DNA from: Bacteroidota bacterium
Lineage (GTDB): Bacteria; Bacteroidota; Bacteroidia; Flavobacteriales; Weeksellaceae
Assembly: GCA_023433225.1 (NCBI GenBank)
Contig: JAEZDQ010000159.1
Location: forward strand, 1 to 33,568
Direction: 5' to 3'
DNA length: 33,568 nt
How positions within the stretch are numbered: position 1 is the stretch's first letter; each line of letters starts with the position of its first letter. The notes beneath the pieces were generated by a model. That model searched no databases and was not told where the DNA came from. It worked only from the letters and a program-made list of their open reading frames with translations. Below, piece after piece: positions 7,622 through 15,302 of the stretch. The translations under genes and the position numbers were made by a program.

Positions 7622-8587
7622 TCAAATCAATCGGTAGTTCACCAACTTTAAACTGATTTCTTTTTCGCATTTGGCAGAGGAATAAAATTGAAATTTTGTT
7701 CCGTTTCTTTCGGCTTCTACCAAATAGTCGCGCCCGGCAAAACGGCAACCGGTAATTTGAAAAATTATGCTATTAGAGGTTTCCATGAGTTCTTCAGGAT
7801 AAATGACCGCTTTTTTACCGAAAGGGATTTCAATTCCAAAAATACTTTTCATTTGAGCCGAATCCAACAAATTGTATTCACCCAACAACCCCACAACGTA
7901 TTCATTCGCCGGAAGACTTTTTAATTTTTCAGGAGACGCTTTTTGGATTATTTTACCGTCTTTGATCACCATTATTTGATCGGAAAACCCGAAAGCATCA
8001 TTTACATCATGGGTCGTGAATACTACCGTACAATGGGTTTCCTTTGCCCAGTTCCAAATTCTTTTTCTGATTACAGATTTCAACGGTTGGTCTAAATGAC
8101 TGTAAGGCTCATCCAGCAAAAGGAGTTTGGGTTGTGAAGCGATTGCCCTGGCAATCGCAACCCTTTGCCGCTCGCCTCCGCTGAGCTTGAAAGGAAATTC
8201 GGAAACAAATTTTTCCATTTTGACCACTTTTAATGCCCTTTGAATATTGGTGGATTTCAATGCTAAGTCAAAATTGCTCAGGAACTGTCCCACATTTTCA
8301 CCTACTGTTACTGAGTCCAACAAATCAAATTCTTGGGGAACAAATTTCATTTCCGGGTGTCCCGGAACCAAATTGAATTTAGGGCCGGTAACTGAGGTGT
8401 TTTGGTAAATAATTTCACCCGAAGATGCGTCTTCCAAGCCGTAAATTAATTTTAACAAAGTCGATTTTCCGCTGCCGCTTTCTCCCAAAACAGATAAAAT
8501 TTCTCCGGCTTGGACTTGGAAAGAAATATTTTCTAAAACCGGCCGGTTATTATCGAAATAAAAAAGGAGATTCTTGGCTTCTAACAT
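7622..8587 (-). CDS. ABC transporter ATP-binding protein, stand-alone
   Basis: A 321-residue ABC ATPase with every key motif: Walker A GESGSGKST (35-43), Q-loop VPQEFDL (about 83), signature LSGGERQ (135-141), Walker B LLLLDEP (155-161) with its Glu, D-loop SHLD and switch His193 in TTHD. The first 230 residues resemble importer ATPases of the PotA/FbpC group. The last roughly 85 residues form a separate C-terminal region of the kind that in that group is regulatory. No permease or binding-protein gene is adjacent, so the substrate is unknown. It has its own promoter, divergent from yceI, and converges with the methyltransferase gene. Confidence 0.88.
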   Translation of the reverse strand: MLEAKNLLFYFDNNRPVLENISFQVQAGEILSVLGESGSGKSTLLKLIYGLEDASSGEIIYQNTSVTGPKFNLVPGHPEMKFVPQEFDLLDSVTVGENVGQFLSNFDLALKSTNIQRALKVVKMEKFVSEFPFKLSGGERQRVAIARAIASQPKLLLLDEPYSHLDQPLKSVIRKRIWNWAKETHCTVVFTTHDVNDAFGFSDQIMVIKDGKIIQKASPEKLKSLPANEYVVGLLGEYNLLDSAQMKSIFGIEIPFGKKAVIYPEELMETSNSIIFQITGCRFAGRDYLVEAERNGTKFQFYSSAKCEKEISLKLVNYRLI

Positions 8588-8604
8588 TTCATTTTTCCTA
8601 GATA

Positions 8605-8612
8605 CAAAGTTA
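8605..8612 (-). promoter_or_regulatory. -7 promoter element for the ABC ATPase gene
   Basis: TAACTTTG on the minus strand, an exact TAnnTTTG match 17 bases upstream of the ATG. Confidence 0.5.
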
Positions 8613-8680
8613 GTTCAAAAGATTTTAGGCACTGCGCGGATTCCTTACCATACATCAATTTTCAGGCAAGGTATTTGCTA

Positions 8681-8688
8681 TATGTTTG
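8681..8688 (+). promoter_or_regulatory. -7 promoter element for the YceI gene
   Basis: TATGTTTG, an exact TAnnTTTG match 17 bases before the ATG at 8706. Confidence 0.5.
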
Positions 8689-8705
8689 CCTAAAATTTTT
8701 AACAA

Positions 8706-9371
8706 ATGAAAAAAGTACTTTTAAGTTTATCTTTGATGGGAATGGTTTTCTTAGCTTCTTGCGGAAGCAAAGATACTGTAACTGCAACCGATGCCCAAGA
8801 AAGCGCAACTGCTTCTGAAACTGCCACCGAATACGCTGTCAACACAGCCGTAAGTGCAACCAATTGGAAAGGCGGAAAAATCTTTCAAGACACTTCCAAA
8901 CCCGAAAGCGGGCATTATGGAAGTGTGAAGTTCAAATCCGGAATCGTAACTGTAAAAGACGGTGTTTTGGAATCCGGAAGTTTTGTCACTGACCAAACGA
9001 CTTTCGAAAGTGTAGATTTGAATGAGGATGCTGAAAACAAAGGCAAACTGGACGGACATTTAAAGTCATCTGATTTCTTGGACGTAGAAAAATTCCCGGA
9101 AGCAAAATTTGAAATTACAAATGTGAAAACACTGGTTTCAGGTGATTACAATACTGAAATCTCAGGTAACTTGGATTTCAGAGGGATTCCTAAAAACATT
9201 ACTTTCAAAGCCAATGTAAAGGAAGAAGGCGATAAAGTAACCATTAAGTCAGAGGAATTTAAAATCAATCGTCAAGATTTTGGAATCGTTTACCAAAGCA
9301 CCGGTGGGGATTCGCTGATCAAAGACGAGGTGATGCTTCAAGTGGACATTACAGCCGATAAAAATCAATAA
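8706..9371 (+). CDS. YceI-family lipoprotein
   Basis: A 221-residue lipoprotein with a lipobox FLASC, lipidated Cys19, followed by a Thr/Ser/Ala-rich linker (about 20-45) and a YceI lipocalin-like beta-barrel (about 46-219). Family features visible are the opening NTAVSATNWKGGK, the central LDGHLKSSDFLDVEKFPEAKFE (about 118-139) and DFRGIPKNITF. YceI barrels bind long-chain isoprenoid or lipid ligands in a hydrophobic cavity. A function in isoprenoid quinone binding or lipid carriage at the cell envelope is inferred from the family and not from this sequence. The gene is monocistronic, with a -7 element before it and a strong hairpin after it. Confidence 0.92.
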   Translation: MKKVLLSLSLMGMVFLASCGSKDTVTATDAQESATASETATEYAVNTAVSATNWKGGKIFQDTSKPESGHYGSVKFKSGIVTVKDGVLESGSFVTDQTTFESVDLNEDAENKGKLDGHLKSSDFLDVEKFPEAKFEITNVKTLVSGDYNTEISGNLDFRGIPKNITFKANVKEEGDKVTIKSEEFKINRQDFGIVYQSTGGDSLIKDEVMLQVDITADKNQ

Positions 9372-9396
9372 TTACCCCCTATTGAATAATTAATGA

Positions 9397-9420
9397 AAGC
9401 TCCGGAAACGGGGCTTTTTT
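9397..9420 (+). terminator. rho-independent terminator after yceI
   Basis: An 8-bp stem (9397-9404 with 9409-9416, one G-U pair) is closed by a GAAA tetraloop and runs into a T tract ending at 9420. It starts 25 bases after the yceI stop. Confidence 0.88.
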
Positions 9421-9433
9421 GTTGGCAAAAGCT

Positions 9434-9441
9434 TAACTTTG
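9434..9441 (+). promoter_or_regulatory. -7 promoter element for hutI
   Basis: TAACTTTG, an exact TAnnTTTG match 17 bases before the hutI ATG and just after the yceI terminator. Confidence 0.5.
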
Positions 9442-9458
9442 GCCTATAAATCATTTTA

Positions 9459-10685
9459 ATGAAATTAATCGGCCCTTTTTCCCAAATCCTGACCCTGAGC
9501 GGAATTCCTTTAAAAGGTGCCGTGAAAGACGAACAATTGGAAATCATTGAAGATGGCGGAATCCTGATTGAAAACGGAACCATTCTGAAAGTCGGTAATT
9601 TCGATTTGCTGAGGAACCTACATCCAAAAGTGGAAATCCAAGAAATAATCGGGAAAAATGTATTGTTGCCCGGATTTGTGGACAGCCACACCCATATTTG
9701 TTTCGGCGGAAACCGCTCCAAGGATTTTGCAATGCGACTCAACGGAAAAACCTATCTGGAAATTGCGGAAAGCGGCGGGGGAATTTGGAGCACGGTGACC
9801 AATACGCGCAAAGAATCCAAGGAAAATTTGGTTCATTCTACACTGAAAAAAGCCAATCATTTATTGGCAAACGGGATTACCACCATCGAAATCAAAAGTG
9901 GCTACGGCCTTTCGGTGGAAGACGAAATCAAAATGCTCGAAGCCATCCATCAGGTCAAAAACCAATCTCAGGCCGACATCATCTCGACTTTTTTGGGCGC
10001 ACACATGAAACCGCGCGACTTTGAAGGTTCTAATTCGGAATACTTAAATCTATTGGTAAATGAAATTTTTCCTATCCTGAAATCTGAAAAACTTACAAAC
10101 CGAATCGATATTTTTACGGAGCAGTCTGCTTTTTCGGTGGAAGACAGCCGCCAATATTTACAAAAAGCCAAAGAAAACGGATTTGAAATGACCATTCATG
10201 CGGATCAATTTACACCCGGCGGAAGTTTGCTTGCGTTGGAATTTAACGCACTGAGTGCCGATCATCTGGAGTTTTCAGGTGAAAATGAAATCAAGGCTTT
10301 AGCTAATAGTGATGTCGTTGCAACGGCTTTGCCCGGCGCTTCCATCGGTTTGGGCATGCGCTATACACCTGCCCGGAAATTATTAGATGCAGGAGCTTGT
10401 TTGTCCATCGCTTCTGACTGGAATCCGGGTTCTGCGCCCATGGGAGATTTGCTGACCCAAGCTTCCATTCTGGCGACTTTTGAAAAGTTATCGATGGCGG
10501 AAGTTCTTTCGGGAATTACATTTCGCGCTGCCAAAGCGTTGAATTTTACCGACAGGGGAACTTTGGAAGCCGGAAAATTGGCCGATTTTGTTTCTTTTCC
10601 GACAAATGATTTCAGGGACATTATTTATTATCAGGGACAGTTAAAACCCAATAAAGTTTGGAAAAACGAAACCAGAATATCATAA
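9459..10685 (+). CDS. hutI: imidazolonepropionase
   Basis: HutI hydrolyses 4-imidazolone-5-propanoate to N-formimidoyl-L-glutamate, the third step of histidine degradation. The 408-residue protein is full length for this amidohydrolase. It shows the metal-binding DSHTHICFGG (His77, His79), the substrate region EIKSGYGL (about 145-152), IHADQF with His247, and SDWNPGS with Asp320 as the likely metal ligand. The other hut genes (hutH, hutU, hutG) are not next to it, so either the pathway genes are scattered, as in many Bacteroidota, or this gene stands alone. It has its own -7 element and is followed directly by an AT-rich inverted repeat. Confidence 0.95.
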   Translation: MKLIGPFSQILTLSGIPLKGAVKDEQLEIIEDGGILIENGTILKVGNFDLLRNLHPKVEIQEIIGKNVLLPGFVDSHTHICFGGNRSKDFAMRLNGKTYLEIAESGGGIWSTVTNTRKESKENLVHSTLKKANHLLANGITTIEIKSGYGLSVEDEIKMLEAIHQVKNQSQADIISTFLGAHMKPRDFEGSNSEYLNLLVNEIFPILKSEKLTNRIDIFTEQSAFSVEDSRQYLQKAKENGFEMTIHADQFTPGGSLLALEFNALSADHLEFSGENEIKALANSDVVATALPGASIGLGMRYTPARKLLDAGACLSIASDWNPGSAPMGDLLTQASILATFEKLSMAEVLSGITFRAAKALNFTDRGTLEAGKLADFVSFPTNDFRDIIYYQGQLKPNKVWKNETRIS

Positions 10686-10727
10686 AATTATAATAATTTG
10701 ATAGTTGACTTTCGTGTTATTATAATT
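10686..10727. repeat. AT-rich inverted repeat after hutI
   Basis: Two perfect 11-base arms (10686-10696 and 10717-10727) flank a 20-base spacer, beginning at the base after the hutI stop. There is no long T tract, so it may be a weak bidirectional terminator or a chance AT palindrome. Confidence 0.4.
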
Positions 10728-11049
10728 ATTTGCTAATTATCTTTTTGAAACTCTTTGGAAACCAACGAGGTACTTTTTTGGAATAATAGATAGTCCTCTC
10801 CAAAAATATAAATGAGTAGAGGTTCTTCGTTACGCTTAATATAAACAATTGAAAAACGTATAAAAATTAAAAACCATATAAGAATGAATAATGAACTTTC
10901 TACCATTACCTCTTCTGCCAACACAAGAAATAATGCCCACATCATACGAAGACAAAATCGCTTTACTGGAAAAACTTCTTTCCAAAACCGAACAAGATTT
11001 AAACAAATACGTTGATAAATTCGGCTATATTTAGGCAAATTATTTTCCT
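10728..11049. other. AT-rich gap with no convincing gene, two doubtful small ORFs
   Basis: Between the inverted repeat and the antitoxin promoter I find no gene I can stand behind. On the plus strand an ORF of 47 codons runs 10891-11034 (or 33 codons from the ATG at 10933). Its end, KIALLEKLLSKTEQDLNKY, is amphipathic and looks coding. On the minus strand an open frame of 101 codons (10733-11038) contains a 57-codon part with a hydrophobic helix and a charged tail. The two overlap, so at most one is real. No -7 element precedes either one. The region may be a decayed gene next to the toxin-antitoxin pair. Confidence 0.3.
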
Positions 11050-11057
11050 TATATTTG
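11050..11057 (+). promoter_or_regulatory. -7 promoter element for the toxin-antitoxin pair
   Basis: TATATTTG, an exact TAnnTTTG match, only 7 bases before the antitoxin ATG. Transcription would start at or next to the ATG, giving a leaderless or nearly leaderless message. Confidence 0.5.
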
Positions 11058-11064
11058 TAAAACT

Positions 11065-11271
11065 ATGACTGTCATTACTATAAATAAAGAAACAAAAGAA
11101 GGAAAAATGCTTTTAGAGCTTGCCAAAATTCTTTCAGAAAAAGGAAAAGGAATTTCCATAAGCGAAAAAAGCCCATATAATCCTGAATTTGTAGAAAAAA
11201 TTACAGCCGCCCGAAAAGGAATTTCCAAAAACAAAGGCAAAAAAATCGATTTAGATGATTTATGGAACTGA
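11065..11271 (+). CDS. small antitoxin of a YoeB-type toxin-antitoxin pair
   Basis: A 68-residue protein upstream of a YoeB-like gene. It starts MTVITINKETKEGKMLLELA, then has a hydrophilic stretch with SPYNPEFVEKITAARKG and ends KIDLDDLW. This arrangement matches small Bacteroidota antitoxins of the DUF2683-like group, which pair with Txe/YoeB or RelE-like toxins. The likely role is to bind and neutralise the toxin through the C-terminal part and to repress the operon. Its last 10 bases overlap the toxin start, the usual coupling for such modules. A second ATG at codon 15 is possible, but the first 14 residues fit the family. Since the toxin frame is broken, the antitoxin may now be without a partner. 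Confidence 0.72.
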   Translation: MTVITINKETKEGKMLLELAKILSEKGKGISISEKSPYNPEFVEKITAARKGISKNKGKKIDLDDLWN

Positions 11272-11518
11272 TTTATGAGCCACAATTTTTAGAAGATATT
11301 ACATTCTGGAAAAAATCAGGAAACCAGGCCATCCAAAAGAAAATTACACAACTTTTAAAATCAATTTCCGAATCTCCTTTTGAAGGAATTGGAAAACCGG
11401 AACCGTTAAAACACGAACTTTCCGGTTCTTGGAGTAGAAGAATCAACAAGAACATCGGTTGGTTTATGAAATAATTGACCAAAAAATACACTTGTTATCC
11501 TGCAAAGGACATTATTGA
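11262..11518 (+). pseudogene. yoeB: YoeB/Txe-family toxin with a frameshift
   Basis: YoeB toxins are ribosome-dependent mRNA endonucleases. The first 63 codons give a good YoeB N-terminus, including the family motif NPFEGIGKPEPLKH in the form SPFEGIGKPEPLKH and SGSWSRRINK. In this frame translation then runs into GWFMK and stops at 11474 after 70 codons. From 11450 the next frame reads EHRLVYEIIDQKIHLLSCKGHY and stops at 11516-11518, an excellent match to the YoeB C-terminus, which holds the catalytic Arg and His. Restoring one base at about 11448-11450 gives an 85-residue protein, the normal length. So one base is missing: either the toxin is inactivated or the assembly has a one-base error. 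Confidence 0.85.
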
Positions 11519-11553
11519 AAGAAATATAAATCTTCATATTTCTCAAATATTAG

Positions 11554-11561
11554 TATTTTTG
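11554..11561 (+). promoter_or_regulatory. -7 promoter element for yicC-gmk
   Basis: TATTTTTG, an exact TAnnTTTG match 20 bases before the yicC ATG. Confidence 0.5.
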
Positions 11562-11581
11562 ACCTAAATCAATAAATATTT

Positions 11582-12442
11582 ATGATTCAATCGATGACGG
11601 GATACGGGAAAGCCGTAGCCGAATATTCCGACAAAAAAACAACCGTAGAAATCCGTTCGCTGAACAGCAAGGGTTTAGACCTCAATACTCGGTTGCCTTT
11701 TTTATACAAAGAAAAAGAATTGGAAATCAGAAAGTTATTGTCCGAAAAATTACAACGTGGAAAAATTGATTTTTCAATCACATTAGAAGCCAATGCGGTT
11801 AATAAAGCCCAGCAAATCAATCCCGAAATCATCAAATCCTACATAGAAGAATTCAAACAAGTCGTTCCTGGTGCTACCGATGCGGAACTTTTGGCCATCG
11901 TCATGCGTTTGCCTGATGTAATGGTTTTTTCATCAAAGGAAATCGATGAAACGGAATGGAATCAGGCCTTGGAATTGATTTTGAAAGCCATTGAAAACCT
12001 AAACCAATTCCGTCGAGATGAAGGAAAAATGTTGGAGCAAGAATTCATTCAGCGAATCCAATCCATACTACAGCTTCTAAACCAAGTGGAACCTTTTGAA
12101 AAAGAGAGAATTCAGACTTTAAAAGACCGTTTTACCAAAAATCTGGAAGAATTGAGTGGTGATTATGATGCCAACCGTTTTGAACAGGAATTGATTTATT
12201 ACCTTGAAAAACTGGACATTACAGAAGAAAAAGTCCGGTTGAAAAACCACTGTGATTATTTTTTGGAAAACTTGGAAAGCGCAGAATCGGAAGGAAAGAA
12301 ATTGGGTTTTATCTGTCAGGAAATCGGACGGGAAATCAATACATTAGGTTCAAAATCCAACCATTCCGGCATGCAAAAAATCGTGGTGCAGATGAAAGAC
12401 GAACTCGAAAAAGTCAAAGAACAGGTTTTGAATATTTTATGA
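11582..12442 (+). CDS. yicC: YicC-family endoribonuclease
   Basis: A 286-residue full-length YicC protein. The N-terminal domain begins with the diagnostic MIQSMTGYGKA and contains VEIRSLNSKGLDLNTRLP (about 22-39). The C-terminal DUF1732 domain ends in the conserved block with GREINTLGSKSNHSGMQKIV and VQMKDELEKVKEQVLNI. E. coli YicC has been shown to be an endoribonuclease that takes part in small-RNA turnover. The last 4 bases (ATGA) overlap the gmk start; yicC-gmk is a conserved pair in many bacteria. Confidence 0.95.
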   Translation: MIQSMTGYGKAVAEYSDKKTTVEIRSLNSKGLDLNTRLPFLYKEKELEIRKLLSEKLQRGKIDFSITLEANAVNKAQQINPEIIKSYIEEFKQVVPGATDAELLAIVMRLPDVMVFSSKEIDETEWNQALELILKAIENLNQFRRDEGKMLEQEFIQRIQSILQLLNQVEPFEKERIQTLKDRFTKNLEELSGDYDANRFEQELIYYLEKLDITEEKVRLKNHCDYFLENLESAESEGKKLGFICQEIGREINTLGSKSNHSGMQKIVVQMKDELEKVKEQVLNIL

Positions 12443-13014
12443 ATTCAGGTAAACTCGTCATCGTTTCGGCGCCATCCGGTGCAGGAAAGACCACTTTGGT
12501 CAAGCATTTGCTCGAAAAGAATCCAAATCTCGAGTTTTCAGTTTCCTGTGCGACAAGAAATCCACGTCCCGACGAAATCCATGGCAAAGACTATTATTTT
12601 CTTTCTACCGATGAATTTTTACAAAAAATTAATAACCAAGAATTTGCTGAATTTGAAGAAGTTTATGAAGGTAGTTTCTACGGAACTTTGAAATCGGAAA
12701 TTGAAAGAATCTGGGCCAAAGGAAAATCGGTAATTTTTGATATTGATGTGGTAGGCGGAATCAATTTGAAAAAAATGTACCCTAAAAATTCTCTTTCTGT
12801 TTTCATCATGCCACCATCAGTCCAGGAATTGGAAAACCGCCTGCGGAACCGAAACACCGAAAGCGAAGAAAAACTTCAAATGCGGATTGAGAAAGCCGAA
12901 AAAGAGTTGGCTCTGGCTCCGGAATTCGATAAAATTTTGATCAATGCGGATTTGGAAAAAAGCCAAAAGGAAATTCTGGAATTAGTCCATCAATTCGTTT
13001 CAACTGCTAATTAA
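12439..13014 (+). CDS. gmk: guanylate kinase
   Basis: Gmk phosphorylates GMP to GDP with ATP, in the cytoplasm. The 191-residue protein has the P-loop SAPSGAGKTTL (about 9-19), the GMP-binding segment SVSCATRNPRPDEIHGKDYYF split at about 33-54, and VIFDIDVVGG in the middle, where bacterial Gmk usually has V(L/I)L(D)IDVQG. The C-terminal LID and helical parts are complete. The start overlaps the yicC stop by 4 bases. It converges on pgk, with 48 bases between the two stops and no clear terminator hairpin. Confidence 0.96.
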   Translation: MNSGKLVIVSAPSGAGKTTLVKHLLEKNPNLEFSVSCATRNPRPDEIHGKDYYFLSTDEFLQKINNQEFAEFEEVYEGSFYGTLKSEIERIWAKGKSVIFDIDVVGGINLKKMYPKNSLSVFIMPPSVQELENRLRNRNTESEEKLQMRIEKAEKELALAPEFDKILINADLEKSQKEILELVHQFVSTAN

Positions 13015-13062
13015 TTAGTGAAAGTACAGCACTGATTTTTAAACATTTGTATTAATTTCGAC

Positions 13063-14256
13063 TTAATCTTTCATAACTGCCGCTACCCCCGGTAACTCTT
13101 TACCTTCCAAGCTTTCGAGCATGGCACCTCCGCCGGTGGAAACGTAGCTGACTTTGTCATCGTATTTGTATTGTTTTACAAAAGCCACCGAATCGCCTCC
13201 GCCTACCAAGGAAAAAGCTCCTTTCTTGGTCGCTTCCGCTATGGCATCACCCAATGCAATGGTTCCTTTGGCAAAGTTTTCCATTTCAAAAACACCCAAA
13301 GGCCCGTTCCACAGAATGGTTTTTGAATTTTTAATGACATCTGCAAACAATTGATTGGTTTCCGGGCCAACGTCCATTCCCATCCAATTGTCCGGAATTT
13401 CATAAACATTTACCGTTTTGATTTGGGCATCATTGTTGAAATCATCGGCAATCACATTGTCAAATGGCAGGTAAATATTCACATCGTGGTCATCACAAGC
13501 CTTTAAAATATCCAAAGCCAAATCCAGCTTATCTTCTTCTACCAAAGATTTTCCGATTTTGCCTCCTTGTGCTTTGATAAAAGTATAAGTCATTCCTCCT
13601 CCGATGATTAGATTGTCAATGGCGGGTAAAATATTATCTATAATGGTAATTTTGGAAGAAACTTTGGCGCCACCCAAAATCGCAGTTACAGGCCCGTCGC
13701 CGGTTTTCAATACTTTGTTGATGGCTTCCAATTCCTGTTTCATCAAATAACCGAAACATTTGGCATTCGGGAAAAATTCAGCGATAACTGCTGTGGAAGC
13801 ATGTGCACGATGTGCCGTTCCAAATGCGTCATTCACATACATATCACCCAAATCCGCTAATTTTCGGGCAAAACCTTTATCGCCCTTTTCCTCTTCCGAA
13901 TGAAAACGTACATTTTCCAAAAGTAATACTTCGCCGGGTTTCAAGTCTTTCGCTTTTTGTTGGGCATCATCCCCAATCGCATCTTCAGACATGATCACAT
14001 CTACACCCAAAATTTTTGAAACTTGGGATGCAATGTGCTTCAGTGAAAATTTATCTTCCGCCCCGCTCTTGGGCCGTCCCAAATGCGTCATCAAAATAGC
14101 GGAGCCACCGTCTTTTAAAATTTTATCAATCGTGGGCTTTGCAGCTTGAATCCGCGTATCGTCTGTAACATTCAAATTTTCATCCTGCGGAACATTGAAA
14201 TCTACTCTAATCAATGCCTTTTTGTCTCGGAAATTAAAATCGTCAATCGTTTTCAT
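13063..14256 (-). CDS. pgk: phosphoglycerate kinase
   Basis: Pgk transfers the acyl phosphate of 1,3-bisphosphoglycerate to ADP in glycolysis, and the reverse in gluconeogenesis. I place the start at 14256, giving MKTIDDFNF and 397 residues, the usual length; the frame is open 30 codons further upstream, but that stretch is unrelated to Pgk. Visible hallmarks are RVDFNVP near residue 20, MTHLGRPKSG, LLLENVRFHSEE, AHRAHAS, the substrate-domain AILGGAKVSSKI, and the C-terminal nucleotide loop SLVGGGDSVA with STGGGAMLE. It is monocistronic, with its own -7 element, and divergent from rpiB across a long AT-rich gap. Confidence 0.97.
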   Translation of the reverse strand: MKTIDDFNFRDKKALIRVDFNVPQDENLNVTDDTRIQAAKPTIDKILKDGGSAILMTHLGRPKSGAEDKFSLKHIASQVSKILGVDVIMSEDAIGDDAQQKAKDLKPGEVLLLENVRFHSEEEKGDKGFARKLADLGDMYVNDAFGTAHRAHASTAVIAEFFPNAKCFGYLMKQELEAINKVLKTGDGPVTAILGGAKVSSKITIIDNILPAIDNLIIGGGMTYTFIKAQGGKIGKSLVEEDKLDLALDILKACDDHDVNIYLPFDNVIADDFNNDAQIKTVNVYEIPDNWMGMDVGPETNQLFADVIKNSKTILWNGPLGVFEMENFAKGTIALGDAIAEATKKGAFSLVGGGDSVAFVKQYKYDDKVSYVSTGGGAMLESLEGKELPGVAAVMKD

Positions 14257-14294
14257 CTGAATTTTGTTGAAATTGGAATTAATTTTGTTGAAAG

Positions 14295-14302
14295 CAAAAA
14301 TA
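14295..14302 (-). promoter_or_regulatory. -7 promoter element for pgk
   Basis: TATTTTTG on the minus strand, an exact TAnnTTTG match 38 bases upstream of the pgk ATG at 14256. It supports the shorter pgk start, since the longer frame would begin upstream of the promoter. Confidence 0.5.
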
Positions 14303-14331
14303 GGAGAATATATTTTCCCCGACGAGTTTTC

Positions 14332-14340
14332 TTGTCCACA
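14332..14340 (+). promoter_or_regulatory. DnaA box-like site, one mismatch
   Basis: TTGTCCACA differs from the DnaA box TTATCCACA at position 3 only. Confidence 0.35.
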
Positions 14341-14413
14341 TTTCAATATATAACATTATAATTTTTTTAAAATTTAAAAAGAAAAATTGAATGTATATAT
14401 ATCATTGTTAATT

Positions 14414-14422
14414 TGTGGATAA
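14414..14422 (-). promoter_or_regulatory. exact DnaA box
   Basis: The plus strand reads TGTGGATAA, the exact complement of TTATCCACA. It is the only exact copy I found in the window, and it lies in the longest gene-free stretch, next to an A/T-rich tract. Confidence 0.5.
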
Positions 14423-14790
14423 CTAAAAAGGGAATTATTTTATCGGGTCTCTATTAACAAAAATTAATGTTTAATTTTGTTTTTGTAATGAAAGTGTTAG
14501 GACGTTTTCAACATTTTAGGGTGGATTGTTAATGATAGGATTTACTGATAAGTATTGTTTTTAATTCTATCAATAAACACGTTCATAATTTGCGTGCCAA
14601 AATGATAAGTTATCCTTGCTTTGAATAAAAATTTTTATAAGCAAAAAGCCGAAATGAATAACCAAATGAATTCCTCTGAAAGTAATAAAAACATATCGGT
14701 ATTTATTAACATATTCTTTACATTACTGTAACATTGATTTAGAATTGGTTAACATTTTTAGCCTAAATTAGGTGTTAATAAACAAAAAAT

Positions 14791-15219
14791 ATGAAAATAG
14801 CCATTGGTTCGGATCATGCAGGATTTGACTACAAACAGAAAATAGTGGAATTTTTAAACGCAAAAGGTTATGAAGTCCAAGACTTTGGAACCTTTTCAAC
14901 AGATTCCGTTGATTTCCCGGATTTTGCCCATCCCACGGCAGAAGCGGTGGAAAAGGGCAATGCCGATTTTGGAATTTTACTTTGTGGTAGCGGCCAAGGT
15001 GTGAACATTACCGCCAATAAACACCCAGGAGTCCGTTCGGCACTTTGTTGGAATACCGATATTGCAAAACTGACTCGACAACACAATAACTCAAATGTCA
15101 TTTCTTTACCCGCGCGTTTTGTTGCTTATGAATATGCGCTGCAAATGATTGAAATTTTTTTAAGTACAGAATTTGAGGGAGGAAGGCATGCGCAAAGAGT
15201 TGGAAAAATCCCCTGCTGA
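14791..15219 (+). CDS. rpiB: ribose 5-phosphate isomerase B
   Basis: RpiB interconverts ribose 5-phosphate and ribulose 5-phosphate in the pentose phosphate pathway. The 142-residue protein carries the full signature: IGSDHAGFDYK (residues 5-15, with Asp8 and His9), the active-site loop GILLCGSGQG with Cys65 as the general base, NKHPGVRSALCW, and RQHNNSN with His98. Length is usual for RpiB. It is probably co-oriented with rnr, but the 83-base gap holds a separate -7 element for rnr. Confidence 0.96.
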   Translation: MKIAIGSDHAGFDYKQKIVEFLNAKGYEVQDFGTFSTDSVDFPDFAHPTAEAVEKGNADFGILLCGSGQGVNITANKHPGVRSALCWNTDIAKLTRQHNNSNVISLPARFVAYEYALQMIEIFLSTEFEGGRHAQRVGKIPC

Positions 15220-15254
15220 TGAGTGTGTTCGAATCATTATTTAAATTATACGTG

Positions 15255-15262
15255 TACTTTTG
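15255..15262 (+). promoter_or_regulatory. -7 promoter element for rnr
   Basis: TACTTTTG, an exact TAnnTTTG match 40 bases before the ATG at 15303. It supports 15303 as the original rnr start. Confidence 0.45.
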
Positions 15263-15302
15263 TATAACAAATCCGATGACTATCGGAATTTACACTTTAT
15301 AA

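Larger units (their letters stand above)
14303..14790. other. AT-rich intergenic region between pgk and rpiB, possible oriC
   Basis: This 488-base stretch has no credible gene: the longest ATG-started frames are short (about 14 and 25 codons) and do not look coding. It holds long A/T tracts (14359-14383), an alternating TA run (14393-14402), an exact DnaA box at 14414-14422 and a one-mismatch box at 14332-14340. The small palindrome GATAAGTTATC lies at 14604-14614. The promoter of rpiB must lie near the right end, though I see no exact -7 match there. AT-rich DNA with DnaA boxes at a divergent gene boundary fits a replication origin or a DnaA-controlled promoter, but two boxes alone are weak evidence. 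Confidence 0.4.

Noticed and set aside
11520..11543. An 8-bp inverted repeat after the YoeB remnant as a terminator
   Set aside because: The stem is all but two A-T pairs and no T tract follows.
14257..14346. A longer pgk with 30 extra N-terminal residues
   Set aside because: The extra residues do not look like Pgk, and the -7 element at 14295-14302 lies inside that stretch.
14654..14731. A 25-codon ORF in the pgk-rpiB gap
   Set aside because: It has no promoter motif, and its length is expected by chance in AT-rich DNA.
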